Shown piece by piece: positions 26,816 to 35,792 of a stretch of DNA of 38,813 nt. The notes below the pieces were generated by a model. That model saw only the letters and a program-made list of their open reading frames with translations. It searched no databases and had not been told where the DNA came from. The position numbers and the translations under genes are program-made. Source of the DNA: Nitrospirota bacterium (GTDB lineage: Bacteria > Nitrospirota > Thermodesulfovibrionia > Thermodesulfovibrionales > UBA9159); assembly GCA_021790195.1 (NCBI GenBank), contig JAJYIF010000029.1, positions 1 through 38,813 on the forward strand. Reading direction: 5' to 3'. Each line of letters starts with the position of its first letter. The stretch's first letter is position 1.

Positions 26816-26844
26816 ATTATATGTATATTATATGTATATGTCAA
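26816..26844 (-). promoter_or_regulatory. Consensus promoter with overlapping tandem operator for brnTA
   Basis: The minus strand has TTGACA (26839-26844), 17 bases, TATAAT (26816-26821): both boxes perfect. Two exact 11-bp direct repeats ATTATATGTAT (plus strand, 26816-26826 and 26827-26837) cover the spacer and -10. One helical-turn spacing is what tandem ribbon-helix-helix dimers recognise, so this should be the BrnA or BrnTA autoregulatory site. Confidence 0.8.
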
Positions 26845-26956
26845 TCCCCACTCATAGAACATCCCAGACGCATAGAACAAGCTTTTGGCTTTTCAAATGA
26901 AAGAAGAAACAAACACGGAATGGCGAGTTTGGTAACAAGCCGGGATTTGACCGAGA

Positions 26957-28423
26957 CTATCTGAAGAGTATTTCGAGCTGTTCGAGGTGCTCGCCGGGGA
27001 AGCTGATGGGATAGTCGTTATCGAAGCATGCCCTGCAGAAATCAAAGGAATCCGGCACTATCTTCTTGAGGCCTTCGAGACTCAGGTATGCGAGGGAATC
27101 GGCGGTAATATATTTCCGCGTCTCCTCGATCATGTGGGTGTAGGCGATAAGCTCCTGTCTTGTAGGAGTGTCGATGCCGTAGAAACAGGGGCCGACCGTA
27201 GGCGGCGAGCTTATCCTCACATGCACCTCTTTGGCGCCCCCGAGCTCGCGCAGCATTTTGACGATCTTCTTGCTCGTGGTCCCCCTCACTATCGAGTCAT
27301 CCACTACTACCACCCTTTTCCCATCGAGGAGTTGCTTCACCGGGTTCAGTTTGATCTTCACTCCGAAGTGCCTTATGCTCTGCTTCGGCTCGATGAACGT
27401 CCTTCCCACATAGTGGTTCCTTATGAGACCGAAATCGAAATGGATGCCGCTCTCTTCCGAGAACCCGATCGCGGCGGGCACCCCGGAGTCAGGCACCGGA
27501 ATCACGATGTCCGCATCCACCGGCAGCTCTCTTGCGAGCTGGCGGCCGAACTCCTTTCTCACCCCGTTTACATTGCGGTAACCGAATATGTAGCTGTCAG
27601 GCCGTGAAAAATATATGAACTCGAAAATACAGTGGGCCCTTCTGGAGCTTGCAACGGCCTTCATCGAGCGGAGCCCGTTTTCGTCTATTATCAGCATCTC
27701 GCCGGGCTCGACGTCCCTTACGTATGTGGCGTTTATCAGGTCTAAGGCGCACGTCTCTGACGCAACCACGTATGCGCCGTCCACCTGCCCCAGGCACATG
27801 GGTCTCACCCCAAAGGGGTCCCTCACGGCGATAAGCTCTTTCTCCCTTAATATAAGGAGACTGTAAGCCCCGCTGATCTTGTTCATCGCCTGGATTATCC
27901 TGTCGTACGGGTCGTCGCTCTTTGCATGGGCAATCAGATGGACGATCACTTCGCTGTCCGATGTGGATTGAAATATGGCCCCCTCTTCCTCGAGCTCTCT
28001 CCTCAGCTCCGCAGCGTTTACAAGGTTCCCGTTATGGGCCAGAGCAAGGGAGCCGAGCGCAAAGTTTGCCAGAATAGGCTGAACGTTCTTCAGAACGCTG
28101 CTTCCCGCCGTGGAATAGCGGTTATGCCCTATCGCGGAGTATCCGGGAAGTCTCTTCAGCCTCTTTTCGCTGAAAATGTCCGCGACAAGGCCCATGGATT
28201 TTTCGAGGAAGAGCTGTTTGCCGTCGGACGAACAAATGCCCGCGCCCTCCTGTCCGCGATGCTGAAGAGCGTAAAGACCGAGATAGGTGAGGTTCGACGC
28301 CTCCGGATGGTTGAAGACCCCGAAAACTCCGCATTCCTCATGGATGTCGAAGCCGGCAACAGGACGTGTGAAACGGGAACCGCAAAACTTCCTATCCCTT
28401 CCCATTACTTTCTTGCCCTTCAT
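26957..28423 (-). CDS. purF: Amidophosphoribosyltransferase
   Basis: PurF catalyses the first step of purine synthesis, PRPP plus glutamine to phosphoribosylamine. Visible are the nucleophile Cys in EECGVFGVF after a short propeptide, [34 protein letters not shown], and the PRPP loop [14 protein letters not shown]. The four Cys expected of [4Fe-4S] PurF types include those in DFCRACFDN near the C-terminus. About 488 aa from ATG 28423. A GTG at 28444 overlapping the exonuclease stop, or an ATG at 28405, are alternative starts because no site has a clear Shine-Dalgarno. It is the last gene of the long housekeeping run. Confidence 0.94.
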   Translation of the reverse strand: MKGKKVMGRDRKFCGSRFTRPVAGFDIHEECGVFGVFNHPEASNLTYLGLYALQHRGQEGAGICSSDGKQLFLEKSMGLVADIFSEKRLKRLPGYSAIGHNRYSTAGSSVLKNVQPILANFALGSLALAHNGNLVNAAELRRELEEEGAIFQSTSDSEVIVHLIAHAKSDDPYDRIIQAMNKISGAYSLLILREKELIAVRDPFGVRPMCLGQVDGAYVVASETCALDLINATYVRDVEPGEMLIIDENGLRSMKAVASSRRAHCIFEFIYFSRPDSYIFGYRNVNGVRKEFGRQLARELPVDADIVIPVPDSGVPAAIGFSEESGIHFDFGLIRNHYVGRTFIEPKQSIRHFGVKIKLNPVKQLLDGKRVVVVDDSIVRGTTSKKIVKMLRELGGAKEVHVRISSPPTVGPCFYGIDTPTRQELIAYTHMIEETRKYITADSLAYLSLEGLKKIVPDSFDFCRACFDNDYPISFPGEHLEQLEILFR

Positions 28424-28440
28424 CTCTTTTTTCTCATCCC

Positions 28441-29133
28441 TCACTTTCCGCTTGTCTTTTCGGGAGGGAACTTCACATATTGTTCCCAGAGCGCCAGAAG
28501 GTCCTTCGTCGCCTTCAGGTCGCCCAGACAATATTTGGCGATGTCCAGGCACCTCCCCGACAGATAGAGGTCCCGCACGTCATAGCCTGTTATGCCGTCG
28601 GACTTAGGGCTTTTTATCCCGAACGTCCTGCACCACATGTCCAGGCTGAATCTCCTTCTCGAAGCCCCGTAAAAGGTGAGCTGATCGAGGAGGTCTATAT
28701 GCGAGCCGTTATATCTGTTCGGCATCAGGTCCCTCGTCGGTTTGATCTTATGGACAGCGGACCGGATCATAATGAAAGGGCAATCAAAGGTCCTTCCGTT
28801 AAAAGTGACGACCTGGTCGTATCCTTTGACCATCTCCCAAAATCTCCTTATGACCTCTCTTTCGTCGCCTGAATAGAAACTTATCCCGTTTTCCTCAAAG
28901 GGCAGAAGAGCGTCGTTGGGCGTCTGGAAATATACTGCGCCCTTCATAGTGTCGGGATTCAGCATCCCGATGGCCACGATCTCCCCTGTGAGAGGATAGA
29001 AGGAAAGGCTGTCTTTCACGCCCTGGATGTCTTCTTCGGTCTCGGTCCATTTGAGGAGATAATCCTGCGTCTCCTTTTCCAGGGCCTCGAAATCCCTGCC
29101 GACCGTCTCGATGTCAAATATGATCCGGGACAT
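28441..29133 (-). CDS. Predicted 3'-5' exonuclease, ribonuclease H-like (PolB-associated type)
   Basis: A 230-aa DEDD-type exonuclease domain protein. The first acidic motif is IFDIET (residues 5-10). The middle motif is [13 protein letters not shown], and the last contains [15 protein letters not shown] with the final Asp. This matches stand-alone proteins annotated as PolB elongation-subunit-like or ribonuclease H-like exonucleases. Substrate is unknown; nucleic-acid trimming in repair is likely. It precedes purF on the same strand. A repeat-containing gap of about 97 bases separates it from ctpA. Confidence 0.8.
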   Translation of the reverse strand: MSRIIFDIETVGRDFEALEKETQDYLLKWTETEEDIQGVKDSLSFYPLTGEIVAIGMLNPDTMKGAVYFQTPNDALLPFEENGISFYSGDEREVIRRFWEMVKGYDQVVTFNGRTFDCPFIMIRSAVHKIKPTRDLMPNRYNGSHIDLLDQLTFYGASRRRFSLDMWCRTFGIKSPKSDGITGYDVRDLYLSGRCLDIAKYCLGDLKATKDLLALWEQYVKFPPEKTSGK

Positions 29134-29140
29134 CTTTTCT

Positions 29141-29221
29141 TAGCGTGTAGCGTTTAGCGCATAGCGTGTAGATTCAAAGTTCGTAAGTTGATCCCTATAC
29201 GCTGCACACTATACGCTACCC
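29141..29221. repeat. Degenerate TAGCG-rich inverted repeat
   Basis: The left arm (about 29149-29172) is built of units such as TAGCGTGTAGCG and TAGCGCATAGCG. The right arm (about 29197-29221) has the reverse complement with differences (about 20 of 25 positions match). The pair could form a long imperfect stem between ctpA and the exonuclease gene and may end transcription or be a dispersed repeat. Confidence 0.55.
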
Positions 29222-29230
29222 GCTTTGTTT

Positions 29231-30544
29231 TTATGATGCCTTGGGCAGGTCCTTAAAAACCCGCCACGTCTTAAGGAGGTCCACCGCCCTCTGAAGCTGG
29301 ACATCGTCTTTTTCATTGACCTCAAGAGGGGCCATCTCCTCCTTCTCGGGCTGCGAGGACTTTTCTTCCACCTTATCGTTCTTGAGATGTCTCTCGAGGT
29401 CCCTTTCTCTTATCACGGCGTGCTCCTTTATGCCGTCCTTAGGCTCGATCTTCGATATTATGTCCGGTGTGATGCCGGTCGACTGGATGGACGTGCCGCT
29501 CGGGGTATAGTACCTCGCCGTCGTCAACCTGAGACCCGATCCGTCGCTCAATGGAATAACGCTCTGGACCGAGCCCTTGCCGAAAGTCTGAACTCCGAGT
29601 ATGACCGCCCTGTGCCAGTCTTTGAGGGCGCCGGCGACTATCTCGGAGGCGCTGGCGCTTCCCTGGTTCACGAGCACGATCATGGTAGGTTTGTCATAGT
29701 ACGGGTTGTTCCCTCCCGTTTTGTATTCGTTCTTATCTCCCACCCTGTCCTTTATGTAAACCACTAGTTTCCCCGGAGGCAGGAACTGACTTGCAACGTC
29801 CACGGCGCTGTTGAGGAGTCCGCCGGGATTGTTCCTGAGGTCGAGGATAAGGGAATCCGTCTTCTCGCTGTTGAGCTTGGCGAGGGCGCTTGCCAAGTCC
29901 GAGGCGGTCTGCTCCTGGAACTGCGTGATCTTCACATACCCTATGCCGTCTCCGAGCGCCTTGGACTTCACGCTCTTGATCTTTATTATGTCCCTCACTA
30001 TGGAGAAGTCCTTTGTGTCCTTCCACCCTTCCCGCAGGATGGTCAACTTCACCGCCGTTCCCTTGGGTCCCCTCATCTTGTTCACCGCGTCCAGGAGCCC
30101 CATGTCTCTGGTGTTCTCGTCGTCGATCTTGAGTATCTTGTCGCCCGCCTTTATTCCGGCATTGTAAGCGGGTGTGTCTTCGATGGGCGCTATGACGGTG
30201 AGGATATTGTCCTTAATGCCTATCTGGATGCCGAGGCCGCCGAACTCCCCCTTTGTGTCGACCTGCATCTCCTTGAACTGGTCGGGGGTCATAAAACCGG
30301 AATGCGGATCCAGGGAGTTAAGCATCCCCCTGATGGCCCCATACACCAGGTCCTTCGTCTTGACGTCTTCCACATAGTTCTTCTTTACGTAAGAGAGGGC
30401 CTCAGTAAAAACCTTTATACTTTCGTAGCCTTCGACTTCCGCGTCTACAAGCCCTACCGACCATCTTCCCACCAGAATGCCCGTGAAGGCGACGGTCATA
30501 ATCAATGTCAGGGTAACAAGCAGTTTTTTCTTCGTTAATGTCAC
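29231..30544 (-). CDS. ctpA: C-terminal processing peptidase, S41 family
   Basis: A 437-aa membrane-anchored periplasmic serine protease. A hydrophobic N-terminal segment (KLLVTLTLIMTVAFTGILV) anchors it. A PDZ domain follows (EFGGLGIQIG to about PKGTAVKLTIL), then the protease core with catalytic Ser298 in GSASASE and Lys323 in FGKGS. GTG 30544 was chosen since GGAGG lies 7 bases before it. The ATG at 30577 would overlap envC and lacks a site. It trails envC by 14 bases. The neighbourhood ftsEX-envC-ctpA points to cell-wall remodelling, where such proteases degrade hydrolases or their partners; the substrate here is inferred. Confidence 0.94.
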   Translation of the reverse strand: MTLTKKKLLVTLTLIMTVAFTGILVGRWSVGLVDAEVEGYESIKVFTEALSYVKKNYVEDVKTKDLVYGAIRGMLNSLDPHSGFMTPDQFKEMQVDTKGEFGGLGIQIGIKDNILTVIAPIEDTPAYNAGIKAGDKILKIDDENTRDMGLLDAVNKMRGPKGTAVKLTILREGWKDTKDFSIVRDIIKIKSVKSKALGDGIGYVKITQFQEQTASDLASALAKLNSEKTDSLILDLRNNPGGLLNSAVDVASQFLPPGKLVVYIKDRVGDKNEYKTGGNNPYYDKPTMIVLVNQGSASASEIVAGALKDWHRAVILGVQTFGKGSVQSVIPLSDGSGLRLTTARYYTPSGTSIQSTGITPDIISKIEPKDGIKEHAVIRERDLERHLKNDKVEEKSSQPEKEEMAPLEVNEKDDVQLQRAVDLLKTWRVFKDLPKAS

Positions 30545-30558
30545 TTCTCTTCCTCCAT

Positions 30559-31731
30559 CTATTTTCTCCTTAACCATTGCATTGGATCGAGAGGCTTTCC
30601 CTTGTATCTTACTTCAAAATAAAGGGAAGGGGCGTTCAGAATACCTGACTCTCCAACCTTGCCGATTACTTCTCTACTTTTTATTATATCTCCAACCTTC
30701 AAAAAAGTCTCCGACAGGTTCCCATAGAGGGTATGGTAGCCCTCCCCGTGATTTATGATAACGAGATTGCCGTAACCCTTGAACCAGTCCGCGTAAACGA
30801 CCTTTCCGGCATATACGGCGCTGACGGTATCCTTGTCCGTCTTGATATAGATCCCATTTCTGAAAACAGGGGTGCCGAACTTGGGGTCCTTCTGGCTCCC
30901 ATACGGAATGACCACCCTTCCGCTCACCGGCCACGCAAGAGATCCCCTGAGAGCGGAGAAGCCCTTGGCCTCGAATGTCTCTTTCTTCTCGAGCCGCTTC
31001 ATCATTTCAAGGAGCCGCTTCGAGGCCTCTTGCAGCTCCCTGAGCATCCTTTCCTGAGTGGTCTTCTCCCTTCGAACCGATGCTAGGAGCCTCTCCTTCT
31101 CATGCTTCGTCTCCGTAAGGGACTCCTCAGCAGGTTTGATCTTATCCATGCTGCTCTTCAATTCGGCGCGCAGGCTTGCAAGCTGCCTCTCCTTGCTGTC
31201 GAGCATTTTGATGTTCTCGCCGTAGTCTTCTATAACCTTGCGGTCGCTCATCGCAATGTCCTCAAGGTACCGCCATCTCCTTTCGAGACTCGCCAGATCG
31301 TCCGTCGCCGTCAGGAGAAACAGCAGATCCCCGGACTGGCCGTATCTCTGCATGACTCTAAGTCTTCTCTTGAGCCACTCCTTTTCCTTGTCCATCTCCC
31401 CTTTTACCTGCGATATTTCACCATCCACCCTCTTCATCTGGGATTCGGTTTCTCTCGCGTGCTGCTGGTGCTTCCTGAGCTCCGTCGCAATGGAATCGAG
31501 ACTCCTGCCGATCTGATCAAGCTCGCCGAGGACCGAGTGCTCGCGCTTCTTGGCCGCATCGAGCTTCTCCCGCCGCTTCTCCATCTCTTTTTGTATCCTG
31601 TGATACTGCTCCCTGGGACTTTCTGCCGCAGCAATATTGGGGAAGATCAGGCAAGTGGACAACAGACCGTAGACAAAGAAGACTATAATATTATAAAAGG
31701 GTCTGTCAATTCCGTATTCCGCATTCTGCAT
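30559..31731 (-). CDS. envC: EnvC-like murein hydrolase activator (degenerate LytM)
   Basis: A 390-aa exported protein: a signal-like segment ending AAA near residue 36, a long coiled-coil (about 40-255, with many heptad Leu/Glu/Lys), then a LytM/M23 domain (about 265-390). The peptidase metal site is not intact: the expected HxxxD is replaced around FRNGIYIKTD and the HxH motif reads HTLYGN. It should therefore activate amidases rather than cleave peptidoglycan, as in E. coli. It follows ftsX by 8 bases, matching the known FtsEX-EnvC partnership. The ATG at 31731 has no clear Shine-Dalgarno, so the exact start is uncertain. Confidence 0.9.
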   Translation of the reverse strand: MQNAEYGIDRPFYNIIVFFVYGLLSTCLIFPNIAAAESPREQYHRIQKEMEKRREKLDAAKKREHSVLGELDQIGRSLDSIATELRKHQQHARETESQMKRVDGEISQVKGEMDKEKEWLKRRLRVMQRYGQSGDLLFLLTATDDLASLERRWRYLEDIAMSDRKVIEDYGENIKMLDSKERQLASLRAELKSSMDKIKPAEESLTETKHEKERLLASVRREKTTQERMLRELQEASKRLLEMMKRLEKKETFEAKGFSALRGSLAWPVSGRVVIPYGSQKDPKFGTPVFRNGIYIKTDKDTVSAVYAGKVVYADWFKGYGNLVIINHGEGYHTLYGNLSETFLKVGDIIKSREVIGKVGESGILNAPSLYFEVRYKGKPLDPMQWLRRK

Positions 31732-31739
31732 TCTGAGAT

Positions 31740-32612
31740 TTATGAAAACCTTATCCTTCCCATGGCGATGACCGAACCGGTGATGCCGAGGCCCAGACCC
31801 ACCACCGGCAGGAGCAGGAAAAACTGGGTAGGGAAAATGACTGACCTTATCAGGGGGATCGCAGCGCTCAATTTCAAGAAAAGGCCGTAATAGAAACCGA
31901 AGACGATCACAGCGCTGAGAAGACCTCCCACCGCTCCGATAATGCCTCCCTCGATGACAAAAGGGGCCCTGATGAAGCCCCTTGTAGCGCCGAGAAGTTT
32001 AAGGGTCTCCACCTCTTCCCTCCTGCGATAAAAAAGGAGCTTCACAGTGCTGTAGCATATGAAGATTATGCCCGAGACCATCACGCCGGTAAGGACAAGA
32101 CCGACCGTCTCTATTCCGGCCTTGATGGAGTGGATGGAAAGCAGGAACTTTTCCCCGTACTGCACGTCGTCGATGCCGCGCATCTTCCTCAGGGAATCCA
32201 CGAATTGCTTGATGGTATTGGGACCGACAGCCTCCTTCTTGAACCTTATCTCGATCGACGCGGGCAGGGGGTTTTCGTTCAACCCTTCAAGTATGTAATC
32301 AGCGTCTTTAAGCGATGCCCTGAGCTCCTTCAGGGCGTCGTCTTTCGATATATATGTGATCTTCTCTATAATCTTCTGCTCTTTGAGAGACGCAATCATT
32401 TCCCTGGCGTCCTGCTCGCTCACCTGATCGTTGAGATAGGCCACTACAAAAAACTTCTCGGGGAGCTTCCTCGCGAATAGTTCTACGTTGTAGATGGATG
32501 AGGAAACCAAGGCTATCATCAGCAATCCCATAGCTATCGTGACCATGGAAAGGAAGTTGATCCATTTTTCATGCCAGAGACTCTGGAATGCGACCCTTAC
32601 GGAATAAGACAT
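31740..32612 (-). CDS. ftsX: Cell-division ABC-like permease FtsX
   Basis: A 290-aa membrane protein with the FtsX layout. A first transmembrane helix (about residues 20-40) is followed by a periplasmic domain (about 45-165, containing the ISKDDALKELR motif) that contacts EnvC. Three further helices follow near 170-195, 220-245 and 265-285. The N-terminal SVRVAFQSLWHEKWINFLSM is typical. It starts 2 bases after ftsE and ends 8 bases before envC, so the three form one unit that couples divisome ATP hydrolysis to peptidoglycan splitting. Confidence 0.95.
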   Translation of the reverse strand: MSYSVRVAFQSLWHEKWINFLSMVTIAMGLLMIALVSSSIYNVELFARKLPEKFFVVAYLNDQVSEQDAREMIASLKEQKIIEKITYISKDDALKELRASLKDADYILEGLNENPLPASIEIRFKKEAVGPNTIKQFVDSLRKMRGIDDVQYGEKFLLSIHSIKAGIETVGLVLTGVMVSGIIFICYSTVKLLFYRRREEVETLKLLGATRGFIRAPFVIEGGIIGAVGGLLSAVIVFGFYYGLFLKLSAAIPLIRSVIFPTQFFLLLPVVGLGLGITGSVIAMGRIRFS

Positions 32613-32614
32613 CT

Positions 32615-33277
32615 TCAGCCCTGCTCCTCTCTTATAAGTGCGGCGTTGTCGAGCCTCAGCACCCTCTTTCCGGTGTCCCTGAAAAGCAGGGGGTTATGCG
32701 TGGCTATCAGCATCGTGACCCCCCTGGCGTTGATATCTTTGAATATCCTGATGATCCCCGCGGCCGTGTCGGGATCGAGGTTCCCTGTCGGCTCGTCGGC
32801 CAGCAATATGGCAGGGTCGCCTACTATGGCCCTCGCGATAACGACCCTCTGCTGCTCGCCCCCTGAAAGCTCGGACGGATAACCGTCGGTCTTGTGCCTG
32901 AGATTCACCATCTTGAGGGCGTCGAGGACTATGGGCTTGATCTCTTTTTCGGAGACCTTTCTCACCCTGAGGGCCAGGGCCACATTGTCGAAAACATTTC
33001 TGTTAGAAAGGAGCCTGAAATCCTGGAAGACAACGCCGATGTTCCTTCTTAGCTTGGGAATGCTGGAGCCGTTTAGCTTGTCGGATTCCCACTGCGAAAC
33101 CATCACCTTTCCGTTGTCTGGGAACTCCGCGGCGTAGATGAGCTTGAGGAAGGTCGTCTTTCCCGCCCCGCTCGGGCCGGTGAGAAAAACCATTTCTCCT
33201 TTTTCTATGGTTAGATTTATGCTCCTGAGTGCGGTAACAGTGTCATAGAACTTTGATACCTCTCGGAATTCTATCAT
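32615..33277 (-). CDS. ftsE: Cell-division ATP-binding protein FtsE
   Basis: A 220-aa ABC ATPase. Walker A GPSGAGKTT is near residue 36, the signature LSGGEQQRVVIARA is present, and Walker B ILLADEPTGNLD and the H-loop ATHN follow. The start at 33277 (MIEFREVSKFYDTVTAL) fits FtsE length (222 in E. coli) and overlaps the transketolase stop as ATGA, so it is translationally coupled. An upstream in-frame extension of 49 codons is only an out-of-frame reading of the transketolase gene. Confidence 0.96.
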   Translation of the reverse strand: MIEFREVSKFYDTVTALRSINLTIEKGEMVFLTGPSGAGKTTFLKLIYAAEFPDNGKVMVSQWESDKLNGSSIPKLRRNIGVVFQDFRLLSNRNVFDNVALALRVRKVSEKEIKPIVLDALKMVNLRHKTDGYPSELSGGEQQRVVIARAIVGDPAILLADEPTGNLDPDTAAGIIRIFKDINARGVTMLIATHNPLLFRDTGKRVLRLDNAALIREEQG

Positions 33278-34251
33278 AGGGAGGTCTTGATCGTGTCCAC
33301 AATGCCTTTTGCAGTCAGTCCGTATGCTTCCAGCAATTCCCCGGGCTTGCCCGACTTCCCGAACTTGTCCTTCACGCCCACCCTCTTTACCTTGACCGGA
33401 TGCTCTTCGGACAACAGCTCGCACACCGCGCTCCCGAGCCCCCCTATTATTGAATGCTCCTCGGCAGTCACGACTAGTCTGGAAGACCGCGCCGCCTTAA
33501 GGACCGCTTCGGCATCGAGAGGTTTGACGGTAGGCATATTGATGACGCCTACATCCAGCCCTTCGGATGCCAGCATTTTCCGGGCCTCCAGGGCGGAAGA
33601 GACCATAATGCCGCAGGCAATTATGTTAGCGTCCTTCCCGAGGTGGAAGAGATAAGCCTTCCCCATATCGAATTTGTAGTCGTCCGGCATAACGGCAGGC
33701 GCCTTCATCCGGCCAAGCCTGACGTACACCGGCCCGTTGTAATCGACAATCGCGATGATCACCTGTTCGGTTTCCATGCCGTCGGCAGGGACTATCACCG
33801 TCATTCCCGGCAAGGCCCTCATTAAGGCGACATCCACTATCGATTGATGGGATGCGCCGTCCTCGCCCACGGTAATGCCGCCGTGCGTTGCGACAAGCTT
33901 CACGTTGAGCCCCGAATAACAGACCGTCTGGCGTATCTGTTCCCAGGCCCTGCCAGTCTCGAATATTGCGAACGTGGATGCGAAAGGGACCTTTCCGGCC
34001 AGGGAAAGTCCCCCGGCAGTCCCGATCATGTCCTGTTCTGAAATCCCCATATTGAAGAACCTTCCGGGAAAGGCCTTTGCAAATTTTGCGGTCTTTGTAG
34101 AACCGGAGAGGTCCGCGTCGAGCACGACCACATCTTCCCGCCTTTTCCCAAGTTCAAAGAGTGCGGCGCCGTAAGCGTCCCTCGTGGCCACGGCCTGCCT
34201 GCCCCCCGGTTCCCGATTTCCGGCTTCCGTCTTCTGTCTTGTATCACCCAT
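33274..34251 (-). CDS. Transketolase, C-terminal subunit
   Basis: A 325-aa protein with the pyrimidine-binding and C-terminal domains of a split transketolase. The FNMGISEQDMIGTAGGLSLAG segment contains the catalytic Glu, THGGITVGEDGASHQ contacts substrate, and the C-terminal domain follows (VVTAEEHSIIGGLGSAVCEL). It follows the N-terminal subunit without a gap. The two polypeptides assemble with thiamine diphosphate to move two-carbon units in the pentose phosphate pathway. The first 20 or so residues are poorly conserved, so an internal start is possible. Confidence 0.94.
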   Translation of the reverse strand: MGDTRQKTEAGNREPGGRQAVATRDAYGAALFELGKRREDVVVLDADLSGSTKTAKFAKAFPGRFFNMGISEQDMIGTAGGLSLAGKVPFASTFAIFETGRAWEQIRQTVCYSGLNVKLVATHGGITVGEDGASHQSIVDVALMRALPGMTVIVPADGMETEQVIIAIVDYNGPVYVRLGRMKAPAVMPDDYKFDMGKAYLFHLGKDANIIACGIMVSSALEARKMLASEGLDVGVINMPTVKPLDAEAVLKAARSSRLVVTAEEHSIIGGLGSAVCELLSEEHPVKVKRVGVKDKFGKSGKPGELLEAYGLTAKGIVDTIKTSL

Positions 34252-35082
34252 CTATTCCAACTCCTTCAGTGCCTTTTCCCGTTCTTCCTTGGAAGGGGCG
34301 ACACCGTGATATTCTGCCTTGCCCTCAAAAAAGGAAACCCCTTTGCCCTTCACAGTCCTTGCGACTATCATAGAGGGCTTTCCTTTTATCCCCTCGGCCT
34401 CGTCCAGAGCAGAGACGATCTGGTCCATATCATGTCCGTCGATATCGATAACGTGCCAACCAAAGGCCTTCCATTTCTCGGTAATGGGCTCAATCTTCAT
34501 GACATCGCAGCAGAAGCCGTCTATCTGGAGCCCGTTGTTGTCCACTATTGCGCAGAGGTTGTCAATGCCGTAGTGAGCGGCGGTCATAGCGGCCTCCCAC
34601 ACCTGCCCTTCCTGCAGCTCTCCGTCTCCCAAAAGACAATATACCCTTTGACCGGTCCCGCTCATCCTCAGACCAAGCGCGATGCCGTTGGCTATGGACA
34701 ACCCCTGTCCCAGGGAGCCTGTCGATATCTCCACACCCTTGAGGGTCTTTGAGCTCGGATGGCCCTGAAGAGGGCTGTCTATCCTTCGGAGTGTTTTCAG
34801 GACATCTTTATCGAAATACCCTGAAAGGGCGAGGACGGCGTAAAGCAGCGGCGCAGCATGTCCCTTGGAGAGGATGAACCGGTCCCTTTCTCTCCAATCC
34901 GGGTCTTCGGGTCTGTGTCTCATCTTATAGAAGAAGAGCGCCGTGACCAGATCGGCAGCCGAGAGCGAGCCGCCGGTGTGGCCCGAGCCGGCCTCCGTCA
35001 GCATCTTTATTATCTCCCTCCGCACCTCTTTTGCCCGCTGACGCAAGGAATCAGTGCTGATGGCCGCGCCCGGCCGGCTCAC
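34252..35082 (-). CDS. Transketolase, N-terminal subunit
   Basis: A 276-aa thiamine-diphosphate-binding half of a split transketolase. Motifs: SGHTGGSLSAADLVTALFF, SKGHAAPLLYAVLA, GSLGQGLSIANG, and the ThDP signature GDGELQEGQVWEAAM with IVDNNGLQ about 30 residues on. The ATG overlaps the preceding gene by 4 bases (35079-35082). Two-gene transketolases are common in archaea and many anaerobes. Confidence 0.95.
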   Translation of the reverse strand: MSRPGAAISTDSLRQRAKEVRREIIKMLTEAGSGHTGGSLSAADLVTALFFYKMRHRPEDPDWRERDRFILSKGHAAPLLYAVLALSGYFDKDVLKTLRRIDSPLQGHPSSKTLKGVEISTGSLGQGLSIANGIALGLRMSGTGQRVYCLLGDGELQEGQVWEAAMTAAHYGIDNLCAIVDNNGLQIDGFCCDVMKIEPITEKWKAFGWHVIDIDGHDMDQIVSALDEAEGIKGKPSMIVARTVKGKGVSFFEGKAEYHGVAPSKEEREKALKELE

Positions 35083-35468
35083 GGTTTCACCTTCTTAGTT
35101 ATATGTTCGAGCAGAATATCATCGAGACTCTTGGTGTCTTTCTTGACTTCGTCGGAATTTCCAGTCATCTTCTGGCCTCCCAAAGTTCTAGCAGTCTTGT
35201 CGTCGTCTTCTCCCTTGACAACATCGCATTTCCCCGTTATCAGCTCCCTTATCATCTCCCTGTGCTGCTGCTTCATGATCTTTCTCAGTTCCGTCTCGAA
35301 ATCGGGTCTCCCGACAATATGAGCATAACCGGTCTTTCTCGATCGGAGGATCGCGCCCTGACAGTATAGAAGAGTTATTATAAAGGGGTTGGCAATGCCG
35401 CTGTCCTCTGTCTGGACATGGTACTGTTTTCCCTTATACGGAACGTTCGTATTGTAACCGATAAGCAT
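35079..35468 (-). CDS. Conserved hypothetical protein heading the transketolase-ftsEX run
   Basis: A 129-aa soluble protein. The front half (MLIGYNTNVPYKGKQYHVQ then TEDSG and ITLLYCQGAILRSRKTGYA) looks like a compact beta-sheet domain. The middle has a KIMKQQHREMIREL helix and the tail is charged and probably disordered. I recall similar short proteins in deltaproteobacteria and Nitrospirota, but no function. It shares a 4-base overlap with the transketolase gene, so it is almost certainly expressed with it. A link to division or to carbon metabolism cannot be judged. Confidence 0.75.
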   Translation of the reverse strand: MLIGYNTNVPYKGKQYHVQTEDSGIANPFIITLLYCQGAILRSRKTGYAHIVGRPDFETELRKIMKQQHREMIRELITGKCDVVKGEDDDKTARTLGGQKMTGNSDEVKKDTKSLDDILLEHITKKVKP

Positions 35469-35792
35469 TATTTCTATGCCTGCCCGGCCTTATGAAGTTG
35501 AACCGCCATCGCACCGCTAATTATTATATACGCGATGAGCCGGGAGATACAAGATAGGCGGGAATAGCAGGAATCGTCCTTCAGCAAACAGCGGTTGTAT
35601 CCTGGATTCAGAATGCAATAGTTCAAAAGAAGAGCCCGGAGTCGGTTATCCTCTTCCTGAATTCCGGCTCCCCGCCCCTAAACTCAACAATGCAAGAAGT
35701 TCAAAAGGTCAAATAGGTCAGTAAAGATACTCCTTAACCTACCCGTACTATTTGAGCTGCTTACCCTTGTTTCCGTCGTCGAACCCGACAGA
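35469..35792. other. 324-base intergenic region, promoter side of the housekeeping run
   Basis: I find no gene here. It holds the likely promoter at 35523-35552, a partly self-complementary GC-rich stretch around 35633-35677 (GAGCCCGGAG and CCGGCTCC) that could terminate the YeeE/YedE transcript, and a short AGGTCAAATAGGTCA duplication near 35707. Confidence 0.5.
35523..35552 (-). promoter_or_regulatory. Candidate promoter for the 35468 gene and downstream run
   Basis: TATAAT on the minus strand at 35523-35528 with TTGTAT at 35547-35552, 18 bases apart. The -10 is perfect and the -35 weak. It lies about 55 bases upstream of the ATG. Confidence 0.45.
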
